Of a stretch of DNA of 25,060 bases, positions 1 to 7,126 are shown piece by piece. The stretch lies in NCBI GenBank assembly GCA_934654805.1, contig CAKUGW010000038.1, positions 1 to 25,060 on the forward strand, read 5' to 3'. The DNA comes from an uncultured Kiritimatiellota bacterium. GTDB taxonomy: Bacteria; Verrucomicrobiota; Kiritimatiellia; RFP12; UBA1067. The notes beneath the pieces were generated by a model, which did no database searches, was not told the DNA's origin, and saw only the letters and a program-made list of their open reading frames with translations. Numbering within the stretch: the first letter of the stretch is position 1; each line of letters opens with the position of its first letter. The translations under genes were made by a program, and so were the position numbers.

Positions 1-129
1 CATCCTTCAACAACAGCCAATCTTTACAGGGGGTAAACCATCAACGAAATCAACTTTACCTCTGGAAGCGGCAGTCTCCCCGCCGCCCTATGCGCGGTAG
101 CCGGAGGCGGTTCCGTCGTCGCCGTTTTT

Positions 130-138
130 TGGTATACT
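130..138 (+). promoter_or_regulatory. Extended -10 promoter for the XRE-cupin regulator
   Basis: TGG followed by TATACT (133-138) is an extended -10 element. The start codon at 168 leaves a leader of roughly 22-24 nt holding a GGAG at 151-154. The best -35 candidate, TTCCGT at 111-116, is weak. The stretch 1-129 shows no gene I can support. Confidence 0.5.
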
Positions 139-167
139 ACACGAAAAAGAGGAGAATAACGAGCAAC

Positions 168-731
168 ATGAGCAAGCCATCGACTGTCGGCAGCCGGATT
201 CGCACGTACCGCGAGCACCTGAACATGAGCGTTTACGATCTCGCGCAGAAGAGCGGGATCGACGAGAAGGTCGTCAATTCCATCGAGAAGGACGAGGTGC
301 TGCCCGCGCTCGGCGTCCTCACGAAGCTCTCCCGTGCGCTCGGCCAGCGGCTCGGCACGTTCATGGATGACCAGTTCAAGCCCGATCCGATCATCACGCG
401 CGCGGCGGACATTGAGGCGGCGAAGGTTGCGCAGGAGGGCGTGAACACGCTCGGCTACGCGAGCCATTCGCTTGCGCGCGGCAAGCCTGACCGTCATTTG
501 GATCCGTTCCGCATCGAGTTCGCCGCGAACGGCGTCGATGAGGTGTCGTCGCACGAGGGCGAGGAGCTGATCATCTGCCTCGCGGGCGAGGTGGAACTCA
601 CTTACGGGCCGGACAAGACGGTTCTGAAGCCGGGCGACACGGCCTACTACAATGCCGTCGTCAAGCACGGCCTGCGCGCGCTGAACGGCGAGCCGGCCTC
701 GATCTACGGCATCGTCTATATGCCGTTCTGA
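168..731 (+). CDS. XRE-family HTH regulator with C-terminal cupin domain
   Basis: A 187-residue protein with an N-terminal XRE-type helix-turn-helix (about residues 7-65, including the SVYDLAQKSGIDEKVVNSIE stretch) and a C-terminal cupin_2 barrel (about 115-187). The cupin holds SSHEGEELIICLAGEVEL and a later VVKHG, so a metal-binding His/Glu set may be present. This is the architecture of PuuR/SutR-like repressors, whose cupin senses a small ligand. An in-frame ATG at 90 would add an arginine-rich extension. I chose 168 because the HTH begins just after it, GGAG lies upstream, and a -10 box at 133-138 lies between the two candidates. It sits 49 nt before accD in the same direction, so control of fatty-acid synthesis genes is possible but unproven. 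Confidence 0.88.
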   Translation: MSKPSTVGSRIRTYREHLNMSVYDLAQKSGIDEKVVNSIEKDEVLPALGVLTKLSRALGQRLGTFMDDQFKPDPIITRAADIEAAKVAQEGVNTLGYASHSLARGKPDRHLDPFRIEFAANGVDEVSSHEGEELIICLAGEVELTYGPDKTVLKPGDTAYYNAVVKHGLRALNGEPASIYGIVYMPF

Positions 732-776
732 GAGAAGTAAGAAGTAAAAAGGAAGAGGGAAAAAGTAAGGAGGGAG
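732..776 (+). repeat. Purine-only low-complexity tract
   Basis: This spacer between the regulator and accD is built almost only of A and G in GGAAGAGG/AAGTAAG-like units. The same kind of tract recurs at 16314-16356 and inside the methyltransferase gene. Its end, AAGGAGGG (767-774), is also a near-perfect Shine-Dalgarno site 6 nt before the accD start. Confidence 0.7.
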
Positions 777-780
777 AGAA

Positions 781-1611
781 ATGGGTTGGTTTGAACCGAA
801 AGCCGAGAAGCCGGCGATTCCGCCGGCGAAGGCGCTGTGGGCGATCTGCCCGAAGTGCAAGAGCCACTTCGAGAAGTCCGTCTGGAAGGCGAACAACGCG
901 ATCTGCCCGAAGTGCAACTACCACGGGCGGCTCGCCGTCCGCGAGCGCATCGCGCAGGTCGCCGACGAAGGCTCGTTCAGCGAGGTCTTCCGTGCGGTGT
1001 CCTATTCCGACCATCTCGAATTCCACGACGCGACCGGCCCCTACAAGGCGAAGGTCGAGGCGACGATCAGGAAGTCGGGCGAGACGGAATCGATCGTCAT
1101 GGGCACGTGCACAATTGAGAAGCACCCCGTGATGCTCGGCGTGATGGACTTCGGGTTCATGGGCGGCTCGCTCGGCACGGGCACGGGCGAGCGCATCGCG
1201 CGGGCCTGCGAGCAGGCGATCGCCGAGCGGCGTCCGCTGATCCTGTTCTCGGCGTCGGGCGGCGCGCGTATGCACGAGGGCATCCTCTCGCTCATGCAGA
1301 TGGCGAAGACGGCGGCGGCGATCGCGCGCCTGAAGGAGGCGGGGCTGCCCTACATCTCGGTGCTGACCGACCCGACGACGGGCGGCGTCTCGGCGAGCTA
1401 CGCGATGCTCGGCGACATCAACGTGACGGAGCCCAAGGCCCTCATCGGCTTCGCGGGGCGGCGCGTCATCGAGAACACGATTCACCAGAAGCTGCCGGCC
1501 GACTTCCAGTCGGCGGAATATCTCGAAAAGCACGGCTTCATCGACAAGATCGTCGAACGCAGGGAACTGAAGAAGTTCCTCGCCAAGATGCTGGGCTACT
1601 TCGGGTTCTGA
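781..1611 (+). CDS. accD: Acetyl-CoA carboxylase carboxyltransferase subunit beta
   Basis: The 276-residue cytoplasmic protein is AccD, which with AccA moves the carboxyl group from biotinyl-BCCP to acetyl-CoA to give malonyl-CoA, the committed step of fatty-acid synthesis. The N-terminal four-cysteine zinc ribbon is intact (Cys23, Cys26, Cys42, Cys45). The crotonase-like core follows, with GFMGGSLGTGTGERIAR, FSASGGARMHEGILSLMQMAK and DPTTGGVSASYAMLGD. Length is normal for the family. A strong AAGGAGGG sits just before the ATG. accA begins 36 nt after the stop, so the two subunits are probably co-transcribed. The biotin carboxylase and BCCP genes are not in this window. Confidence 0.97.
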   Translation: MGWFEPKAEKPAIPPAKALWAICPKCKSHFEKSVWKANNAICPKCNYHGRLAVRERIAQVADEGSFSEVFRAVSYSDHLEFHDATGPYKAKVEATIRKSGETESIVMGTCTIEKHPVMLGVMDFGFMGGSLGTGTGERIARACEQAIAERRPLILFSASGGARMHEGILSLMQMAKTAAAIARLKEAGLPYISVLTDPTTGGVSASYAMLGDINVTEPKALIGFAGRRVIENTIHQKLPADFQSAEYLEKHGFIDKIVERRELKKFLAKMLGYFGF

Positions 1612-1647
1612 GACCTTTTACACCTCTACATTTCTACACGGCTAACA

Positions 1648-2454
1648 ATGAACACGAACATGACAGCCTTCGACAAGGTTAAGCTCGCGCGCGATCCGAA
1701 GCGTCCGCACCTGAAGGACTTCATCCGCGAAATCTGCTCCGACTTCGAGGAGCTGCACGGCGACCGCCTCGTGAACGACGACCGCGGGCTCGTCGGCGGG
1801 TTCGGGACGATCGGCGCCGAGAAGGTGCTGATCCTCGGCCACAACAAGGGCGCGACGGTCGAGGAGAACATGGCGGCGAACTTCGGCATGGCGAACCCCG
1901 ACGGCTACCGCAAGGCGATGCGCCTCGCGACGCTTGCGGAGAAGTTCCACGTGCCCGTCGTCACGTTCGTCGACACGCCCGGCGCGTATCCCGGCAAGGA
2001 GGCCGAGGAGCGCGGGCAGGCCGAGGCGATCGCGAAGAGCCTGGAGTTCTTCTCGCGCCTCAAGACGCCGATCGTCGTCGTCATCACGGGCGAGGGCGGT
2101 TCGGGCGGCGCGCTCGCGATTGCCGTCGGCGACCGCATCCTCATGATGGAGAACGCGGTCTATTCCGTCATCTCGCCGGAAGGCTGCGCGGGCATCCTCT
2201 GGCGCGACGGCAAGAAGGCTCCGGAGGCGGCGGAGGCGCTGAAGATCACGGCGCACGATCTCCAGCGGCTCGGCGCGATCGACGAGATCGTGAAGGAGCC
2301 GGCGGGCGGCGCGCAGAAGAACCACCGCCTCGCCTGCGCAAACGTCAAGAAGGCGATCCTGAAGGCCCTGAAGGAACTGAAGGGGCTTTCGGCGGACGAA
2401 CTTCTCGACGCGCGCTACGCAAAGCTCCGCGCCTACGGCAACTTCTACGCATAG
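1648..2454 (+). CDS. accA: Acetyl-CoA carboxylase carboxyltransferase subunit alpha, short form
   Basis: The 268-residue protein is AccA, partner of AccD. Family signatures are clear: HNKGATVEENMAANFGMANP, VDTPGAYPGKEAEERGQ, GEGGSGGALAIAVGDR and YSVISPEGCAGILWRDG. It begins at VKLARDPKRP, so it lacks the roughly 50-60-residue N-terminal helical region of the E. coli protein, and is close in length to the short AccA forms of streptococci. I see no Shine-Dalgarno site before 1648; a second in-frame ATG at 1660 is an equally possible start. The 36-nt spacer after accD holds no terminator. Confidence 0.96.
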   Translation: MNTNMTAFDKVKLARDPKRPHLKDFIREICSDFEELHGDRLVNDDRGLVGGFGTIGAEKVLILGHNKGATVEENMAANFGMANPDGYRKAMRLATLAEKFHVPVVTFVDTPGAYPGKEAEERGQAEAIAKSLEFFSRLKTPIVVVITGEGGSGGALAIAVGDRILMMENAVYSVISPEGCAGILWRDGKKAPEAAEALKITAHDLQRLGAIDEIVKEPAGGAQKNHRLACANVKKAILKALKELKGLSADELLDARYAKLRAYGNFYA

Positions 2455-2520
2455 CCCCTCGACCGTCGCGCGCGCCGCGCCGGACGGACGAACCGATGGG
2501 CGCGGACGCGCGAGCCTGAC

Positions 2521-3393
2521 GTGAAGCTTTCGATTCGAGTCTGCCTCGCCGTGCTCGCGCTCTACGCGGGCGCGGCGCTGTTCGGCGAGGTGCAGTACCG
2601 CGTCGCCCGTAGCCGCGACGTGACGCCGGCCTACAACCGGGTGGACGCCGACCAGCGGTTCCTGCCGCCGCTCGCGGCCGCGCCGAAGACGGGCGAACGC
2701 TACCTCCTGGGCACGGACAACCTCGGCCGCTCCGTCGCCCTGCGGCTCGTTCAGGGCACGCGCATCGCCTTCCACGTCGGCATCGTGACGTCGCTCATCG
2801 CGATTCCGCTCGGCGTCCTGCTCGGACTGCTCGGCGGCTACTTCGGCGGCAAGGTCGACTCGCTCGTCGTCTGGCTCTGCGCGACCGTCGCCTCGATGCC
2901 GGGACTTCTTTTCATTCTCGCGATTTCGCTTGTCGTCGGACAGGGGCTTCTCGGCATCTACCTCGGTATCGGGCTCACGACCTGGGTGGGGACGTGCCGG
3001 ACGATTCGCGCGGAGGTGATGAAGCACAAGGGCCGCGCCTACGTGCAGGCGGCGAGGGTGCTTGGCTACTCGCACGTTCGGATCATGTTCCGCCACATCC
3101 TGCCGAATGTCGTGCACATCATTCTCGTCCAGTTCTCGATCCGGTTCCCGTCCGCCGTCTCGACGGAGGTCTTCATCAGCTTCCTCGGCATCGGCGTGCA
3201 GGGCGAGCCGAGCTGGGGCGTCATGATCAACAACGCGCGGCTGAGGCTCTGGCAGGGCGTCTGGTGGGAGATGACATTCACGACGCTCGCGATCTTCGTC
3301 CTCGTCCTCGTCTTCAACCACCTGGCCGACGAGCTGCGCGACCGGCTCGATCCCGCGCTCCGCGTCCATGCGGCCCATGCACCCACTTCTTGA
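2521..3393 (+). CDS. DppC/OppC-type ABC transporter permease
   Basis: A 290-residue inner-membrane permease of the peptide/nickel BPD_transp_1 family, starting at GTG. It has an N-terminal hydrophobic segment (about residues 5-23), then the DppC-type entry sequence LLGTDNLGRSVALRLVQGTR, several membrane segments, and a coupling loop (AARVLGYSHVRIMFRHILPN) that would contact the ATPase. It ends with the conserved LADELRDRLDPALR tail. The usual partners (second permease, ATPases, binding protein) are not next to it; it lies between accA and a Mur ligase gene. A muropeptide substrate would suit the Mur neighbour, but that is a guess. The GTG start has no clear ribosome binding site. Confidence 0.9.
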   Translation: MKLSIRVCLAVLALYAGAALFGEVQYRVARSRDVTPAYNRVDADQRFLPPLAAAPKTGERYLLGTDNLGRSVALRLVQGTRIAFHVGIVTSLIAIPLGVLLGLLGGYFGGKVDSLVVWLCATVASMPGLLFILAISLVVGQGLLGIYLGIGLTTWVGTCRTIRAEVMKHKGRAYVQAARVLGYSHVRIMFRHILPNVVHIILVQFSIRFPSAVSTEVFISFLGIGVQGEPSWGVMINNARLRLWQGVWWEMTFTTLAIFVLVLVFNHLADELRDRLDPALRVHAAHAPTS

Positions 3394-3413
3394 ACGAAAG
3401 GCTGACCGTCATC

Positions 3414-4577
3414 ATGAACTTCTACGGCATCACCGGCACGAACGGCAAGACCACGACGACATGGATCTTCGCCGCGTTCGTCAACGCCTGTCCGAGGCGG
3501 AAATGCGGTTACGTCACGACCGTCGAGGTCTTCGACGGGGCACGGCGCTTCTCGACGGGCTACACGACGCCGCCCCTGCCGCAGCTGCACGAAATCTACG
3601 CCGCGATGGAAGCGAACGGCTGCACGGACTGCGTGATGGAGATCTCGTCCCACGCGATCCACCAGAACCGCACGGGCGACACCGTCTTCGCGGGCGGCGC
3701 GTTCACGAACCTGTCCGAAGACCATCTCGACTACCACAGGACGATGGCGGAATACTTCCGCGTCAAGGCGAGCTTCGCGGCGAAGATCGCCGCGTCGCAT
3801 CCGGCGCGGCCGGACATGGGGCGCCGCGACCTGCCGCCCTATGTCGTCTGCCTCGACGGCGAGAACGGGCGCGCGATGTTCGACGCCGTCGGCAACTTCG
3901 CCGTCAACGTCATCCCCGTCACGAACGGGCGCGGCCGCGTGCCGCCGACGCCGCAGCCCGCCTACGACCTGTCGGGACTTCAGCTGGTCGGCGACTACAA
4001 CGAGTCGAACGTCCTCGTCGCCGCCGCGCTCGCGGAGGCGGCGGGCGTGCCGCACGACGTGATCCAGTCGGTCATCCCGACGCTGCGGCCGCGCTGGGGA
4101 CGCCTGGAGCGCGTCGGGAATCCGCACGTGAAGGCGGCGGTCTACGTCGATTTCGCGCACACGCCGGACGGGCTCGAGAAGGTGCTGACGGCGGCGCGCG
4201 GCTTCACGAAGGGGCGGCTCTGGGTCGTCTTCGGCGCGGGCGGCGACCGCGACCCGCTGAAGCGTCCGCTCATGGGCGCGGCGTGCGCGCGGCTCGCCGA
4301 CCGGCTCGTCGTGACGTCCGACAACCCGCGCAGCGAGGAGCCGTCCGCCATCATCGACGCGATTCTCGTCGGCGCGCGCGAAGCCGCGCGGGGACGGACC
4401 CCGCCGCCGGAGATCTTCGTCGAGCCCGACCGAAAGGCCGCCATCGGCCGTGCGCTCGCCGAGGCGGCGGCGGACGACGTCGTGATCGTCGCCGGCAAGG
4501 GGCACGAGACGACGCAGGAGGTGAAGGGCGTGAAGCATCCCTTTGACGACCGGGAGACCGTGCGCGCGTTTGTGTGA
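3414..4577 (+). CDS. murE: MurE-like Mur ligase lacking the N-terminal UDP-binding domain
   Basis: A 387-residue Mur ligase closest to MurE, which adds meso-diaminopimelate to UDP-MurNAc-L-Ala-D-Glu. Visible elements are the P-loop GTNGKTT at residues 8-14, the TTP motif, NLSEDHLDYH, a lysine at about residue 118 in the position that is carbamylated in MurE, DNPR at 303-306 (meso-DAP recognition) and GKGHET near the end. Known MurE proteins are about 480-500 residues, with a first domain of some 90 residues that holds the UDP moiety; here the protein starts at the P-loop. The frame is open upstream, but that sequence lies in the permease gene and does not resemble domain 1. GAAAGG (3395-3400) precedes the start, and the permease stop is 20 nt away. 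It may be a real MurE of reduced form or a paralogue acting on another substrate. Confidence 0.88.
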   Translation: MNFYGITGTNGKTTTTWIFAAFVNACPRRKCGYVTTVEVFDGARRFSTGYTTPPLPQLHEIYAAMEANGCTDCVMEISSHAIHQNRTGDTVFAGGAFTNLSEDHLDYHRTMAEYFRVKASFAAKIAASHPARPDMGRRDLPPYVVCLDGENGRAMFDAVGNFAVNVIPVTNGRGRVPPTPQPAYDLSGLQLVGDYNESNVLVAAALAEAAGVPHDVIQSVIPTLRPRWGRLERVGNPHVKAAVYVDFAHTPDGLEKVLTAARGFTKGRLWVVFGAGGDRDPLKRPLMGAACARLADRLVVTSDNPRSEEPSAIIDAILVGAREAARGRTPPPEIFVEPDRKAAIGRALAEAAADDVVIVAGKGHETTQEVKGVKHPFDDRETVRAFV

Positions 4578-4583
4578 TATAAT
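4575..4583 (+). promoter_or_regulatory. Extended -10 box 7 nt before the acetyltransferase start
   Basis: TGA plus a perfect TATAAT (4578-4583), then ACGCGGC and ATG at 4591. Transcription normally begins about 7 nt after the -10 box, so the mRNA should begin at or within a base or two of the ATG. The box overlaps the stop region of the murE-like gene. Confidence 0.7.
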
Positions 4584-4590
4584 ACGCGGC

Positions 4591-5115
4591 ATGGGAGAGA
4601 CGACAATACGTGTGGCTGAGCTGCGGGACGCGGAGCGGATCTACGCGCTCATATCGGGCAACAGCGACCAGCTTGTGCCGCGCTCGCTGGGCAATATCGT
4701 CGAGACGATCGACAGGTTCGCGCTCGCGGAGGCGGCGGGCGAGCTGGTCGGGTGCGCGGCGTACCAGATCCATCCCGAAATCGGCAACGCCGAGGCCGCG
4801 TCCGTCGAGGTCGTCTCCGTCGCGGTGACGGCGGCGTTCCGCCGGCGCGGCATCGGACGCCTGCTCGTGGAGGCCGTGCTGGCGAAGGTCGCGACGTTCC
4901 GTCCGCGCGAGGTCGTCGTCCTGACGTTCGCGCCGGAATTCTTCCGCTCGCTCGGCTTCGTCGAGATCGCGAAGACGGAGATCATGCACAAGCTCTACAC
5001 GGGCTGCATCAACTGCACGAAGCACGCCAACCCCTACACCTGCCCCGAAATCGCCATGCGACGGCAGGTTGACGGCTCTCACGGGATGTCCGTGCGGCCG
5101 TCTCCCGCGTCGTGA
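4591..5115 (+). CDS. GNAT acetyltransferase, ArgA-like (short amino-acid N-acetyltransferase)
   Basis: A 174-residue GNAT protein. The fold is shown by IRVAELRDAERIYALI at the N-terminus, LVPRSLGNIVETIDRFALAE, the acetyl-CoA loop RRRGIGRLLVEAV, and a C-terminal FFRSLGFVEI. The LVPRS segment and the cysteine-rich tail (GCINC, then TC) match the short stand-alone ArgA-type enzymes that acetylate glutamate in arginine synthesis. argC elsewhere in the window agrees with this, but no arg gene adjoins it. An upstream in-frame ATG at 4543 lies inside murE. I prefer 4591 because an extended -10 box ends 7 nt before it and homology begins right after it. No Shine-Dalgarno is possible on such a transcript. 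Confidence 0.8.
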   Translation: MGETTIRVAELRDAERIYALISGNSDQLVPRSLGNIVETIDRFALAEAAGELVGCAAYQIHPEIGNAEAASVEVVSVAVTAAFRRRGIGRLLVEAVLAKVATFRPREVVVLTFAPEFFRSLGFVEIAKTEIMHKLYTGCINCTKHANPYTCPEIAMRRQVDGSHGMSVRPSPAS

Positions 5116-5124
5116 ACGCGGCGC

Positions 5125-5280
5125 CTACTGACCGTCGGCGGCCGGCTCGAAGTCGCCCTTCCCCACGCCGCAGACCGGACACGTCCAGTCCGCCGGCAGG
5201 TCTTCAAAGGCCACGTTGTCGTTTTCGGACGGATCGTAGACCCACCCGCAGATCTTGCACACGTACTTCTTGTTGTTCAT
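5125..5280 (-). CDS. Rubredoxin
   Basis: A 51-residue iron protein for one-electron transfer in the cytoplasm, commonly tied to oxygen and peroxide detoxification in anaerobes. The two knuckles are CKICGWVYDP (Cys8, Cys11) and CPVCGVGKGDFE (Cys34, Cys37), the full ligand set for one Fe. The start at MNNKKYVCK is chosen over an upstream in-frame ATG because GAGG lies 6 nt before it and rubredoxins begin this way. It converges on the acetyltransferase gene with a 9-nt gap and is divergent from the riboswitch-controlled symporter. No rubrerythrin or reductase gene is adjacent. Confidence 0.96.
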   Translation of the reverse strand: MNNKKYVCKICGWVYDPSENDNVAFEDLPADWTCPVCGVGKGDFEPAADGQ

Positions 5281-5345
5281 GACGCACCTCGCTTTCGGAT
5301 TTGACGATCGCCCCGGCAAGGACGCCTTGCCGAGGACTGGGGAGA

Positions 5346-5374
5346 AGTGTACCAAGAAATGGCATCCGCGTCAA
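5346..5374 (-). promoter_or_regulatory. Sigma-70 type promoter for rubredoxin
   Basis: On the minus strand TTGACG (5369-5374) is followed after exactly 17 bp by TACACT (5346-5351). This is the best conventional -35/-10 pair in the window. It predicts a leader of nearly 60 nt, which contains the inverted repeat GGCAAGG/CCTTGCC (5316-5332). Confidence 0.65.
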
Positions 5375-5441
5375 GGGCGCCGTTCTCCTGCGCTTGCTTT
5401 TTGCCATAAATCGGCCCACAATAGCCATCTCGGGCGGGTTA

Positions 5442-5450
5442 TGGTATAAT
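5442..5450 (+). promoter_or_regulatory. Extended -10 promoter of the glycine riboswitch transcript
   Basis: TGG plus perfect TATAAT (5445-5450), then ACGCGG as after the box at 4578. The predicted start near 5457 lies shortly before the riboswitch aptamer. No convincing -35 is visible, as expected for an extended -10 promoter. Confidence 0.7.
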
Positions 5451-5469
5451 ACGCGGACATTTACCGCTA

Positions 5470-5566
5470 CGGCGGGTCCGGAGAAGCTTCGCAACGGTGC
5501 GGAGTGCCGAAGGTGTAACTCCCCGAAAAGGGTCGGGGACGATCTCTCAGGCAAAAGGACGGAAAG
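5470..5566 (+). promoter_or_regulatory. Glycine riboswitch (single aptamer)
   Basis: The leader of the symporter gene carries hallmark glycine aptamer blocks: GGAGA (5480-5484), the core GCCGAAGGTGTAACTCC, a P3-type hairpin CCCCG...CGGGG (5521-5538), and ATCTCTCAGGCAAAAGGAC. GTCC (5476-5479) can pair with GGAC (5557-5560) to close P1, and GGAGA with TCTCT. Only one aptamer is seen where many glycine riboswitches have two. The likely ribosome site GGAAAGG (5561-5567) directly follows the P1 3' strand, which suggests control of translation. Uptake genes of this kind are often turned off by glycine, but the sense is not readable from the sequence. Confidence 0.9.
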
Positions 5567-5581
5567 GCAAGAAAGAAAACG

Positions 5582-7114
5582 ATGCAGGCAGCCACATGGC
5601 TGGATACGTTCACGAACTACGTGAACCTGGTTGACGACAAGGTTTGGGGGACTTCGTTCGAGATCGCCGGATTCCCGGTTCCCCTTCTGATCATCCTGAT
5701 CCTCTTCGGCGGCATCTGGCTCACGGTCCGCCTCGGCGGCATGCAGTTCGTCCAGCTTCCGCGCGCGCTAAAGTACATGTTCAAAAACGAGAAGGTCGAA
5801 CATGGCGCGAAGGGCGAGGTCTCCAGCTTCGGCGCGCTCTGCACGGCCCTCTCGGCGACGATCGGCACGGGCAACATCGTCGGCGTCGCGACGGCCTACG
5901 TCGCGGGCGGCCCCGGCGCGATCTTCTGGATGTGGCTCGCCGCGCTCTTCGGCATGGCGACGAAGTATTCCGAGGGCCTCCTGGCCGTCAAGTACCGCGA
6001 GCATGACGAGAAGACCGGCCACGTCCTCGGCGGGCCGTTCTACTACATCGAGCGCGGCATGGGCCCGAAGTGGAAGTGGCTCGCGTGCCTCTTCGCGTTC
6101 TTCGGCGTGCTCGTGGGCCTCTTCGGCATCGGCACGTTCACGCAGGTGAACTCGATCTGCGGCTCGTTCAACACGTTCTTCAAGAGCTACATCGACACGG
6201 CGGACGTCCACAACTTCACGATTCTCGGCAACAGCTACTCGTGCGCGACGATCTTCGGCTCGCTCCTGCTCGCGTTCATGGTCGGCATGGTCGTGATCGG
6301 CGGCCTCAAGCGCATCGCGAAGGTGAGCGAGAAGGTGATCCCGCTCATGGTCGTCCTCTACGTCGCGTTCTCGCTCATTCTCGTCTTCTGCAACCTCGGC
6401 AGGATTCCGGCGGCGATCGGCACGATCGTCACGTCGGCGTTCGGCCTCCAGGCGGCGGCGGGCGGCGCGCTCGGCGCGGTCATCGCGGCGATGCAGAAGG
6501 GCATCGCGCGCGGCATCTTCTCGAACGAGGCGGGCCTCGGCTCGGCCCCGATCGCGGCGGCTGCTGCGCAGACGAAGGAGCCCGTCCGCCAGGGCCTCGT
6601 CTCGATGACGGGCACGTTCCTCGACACGATCGTCGTCTGCTCGATGACGGGCCTCGCGCTCACGATGACGAACCAGCCGGTTTCGGCCGAGTCGTTCAAG
6701 GGCGTCTCGGAGCTCTACAGCGCGAGCGCCGCCTCCGGCGCGGCGGCCACGATGAAGGCGTTCGCCGTCGGCATCCCGTTCCTGCCGCCGATCGTGACGG
6801 ACGCGCTCCTGATGGTCTCGCTTGTCCTCTTCGGTTTCACGACGATCCTCGGGTGGGACTACTACTCGGAGCGCTGCCTTGAGTACCTGACGAACGGGCG
6901 GATGGGCCCCGTCCTCGTCTACCGCTGGTTCTACATCGCGGCTGTCTTCATCGGACCGTACATGACGATTTCGGCCGTGTGGGGCATTGCGGATATCGTC
7001 AACGGCCTCATGGCCGTGCCGAACATGATTGCGCTCCTCGCGCTTTCGGGTGTCATCGTGGCGGAGACGAAGAGCTACTTCAGGCGTCTCAAGGCCGGCG
7101 AGGTCAAGGAATAG
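5582..7114 (+). CDS. Alanine/glycine:sodium symporter (AGCS family)
   Basis: A 510-residue inner-membrane protein with about ten or eleven hydrophobic segments. AGCS signatures include LGGMQFVQLPRALKYMF, SSFGALCTALSATIGTGNIV (the sodium/substrate-binding unwound helix), GPGAIFWMWLAALFGMATKY, GIARGIFSNEAGLGSAPIAA and FTTILGWDYYSERC. It imports alanine or glycine with Na+. The glycine riboswitch directly upstream points to glycine as the relevant ligand. Length is usual for the family. queA starts 12 nt after its stop and is likely on the same riboswitch-controlled mRNA. Confidence 0.96.
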   Translation: MQAATWLDTFTNYVNLVDDKVWGTSFEIAGFPVPLLIILILFGGIWLTVRLGGMQFVQLPRALKYMFKNEKVEHGAKGEVSSFGALCTALSATIGTGNIVGVATAYVAGGPGAIFWMWLAALFGMATKYSEGLLAVKYREHDEKTGHVLGGPFYYIERGMGPKWKWLACLFAFFGVLVGLFGIGTFTQVNSICGSFNTFFKSYIDTADVHNFTILGNSYSCATIFGSLLLAFMVGMVVIGGLKRIAKVSEKVIPLMVVLYVAFSLILVFCNLGRIPAAIGTIVTSAFGLQAAAGGALGAVIAAMQKGIARGIFSNEAGLGSAPIAAAAAQTKEPVRQGLVSMTGTFLDTIVVCSMTGLALTMTNQPVSAESFKGVSELYSASAASGAAATMKAFAVGIPFLPPIVTDALLMVSLVLFGFTTILGWDYYSERCLEYLTNGRMGPVLVYRWFYIAAVFIGPYMTISAVWGIADIVNGLMAVPNMIALLALSGVIVAETKSYFRRLKAGEVKE

Positions 7115-7126
7115 GCGTTCCGGCGC

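Noticed and set aside
104..130. Terminator-like GGCG...CGCC followed by six T
   Set aside because: The stem is only 4-5 bp with a 10-nt loop, and the T run adjoins the promoter of the next gene; too weak to call.
1642..3378. 578-residue minus-strand frame opposite accA and the permease
   Set aside because: Shadow of two well-supported genes; low-complexity Arg/Glu/Asp composition.
5316..5332. GGCAAGG-ACG-CCTTGCC as a sigma-54 site or operator
   Set aside because: GG to GC spacing is 12 rather than 10 bp, so it is not sigma-54; it is a short inverted repeat in the rubredoxin leader with no further support.
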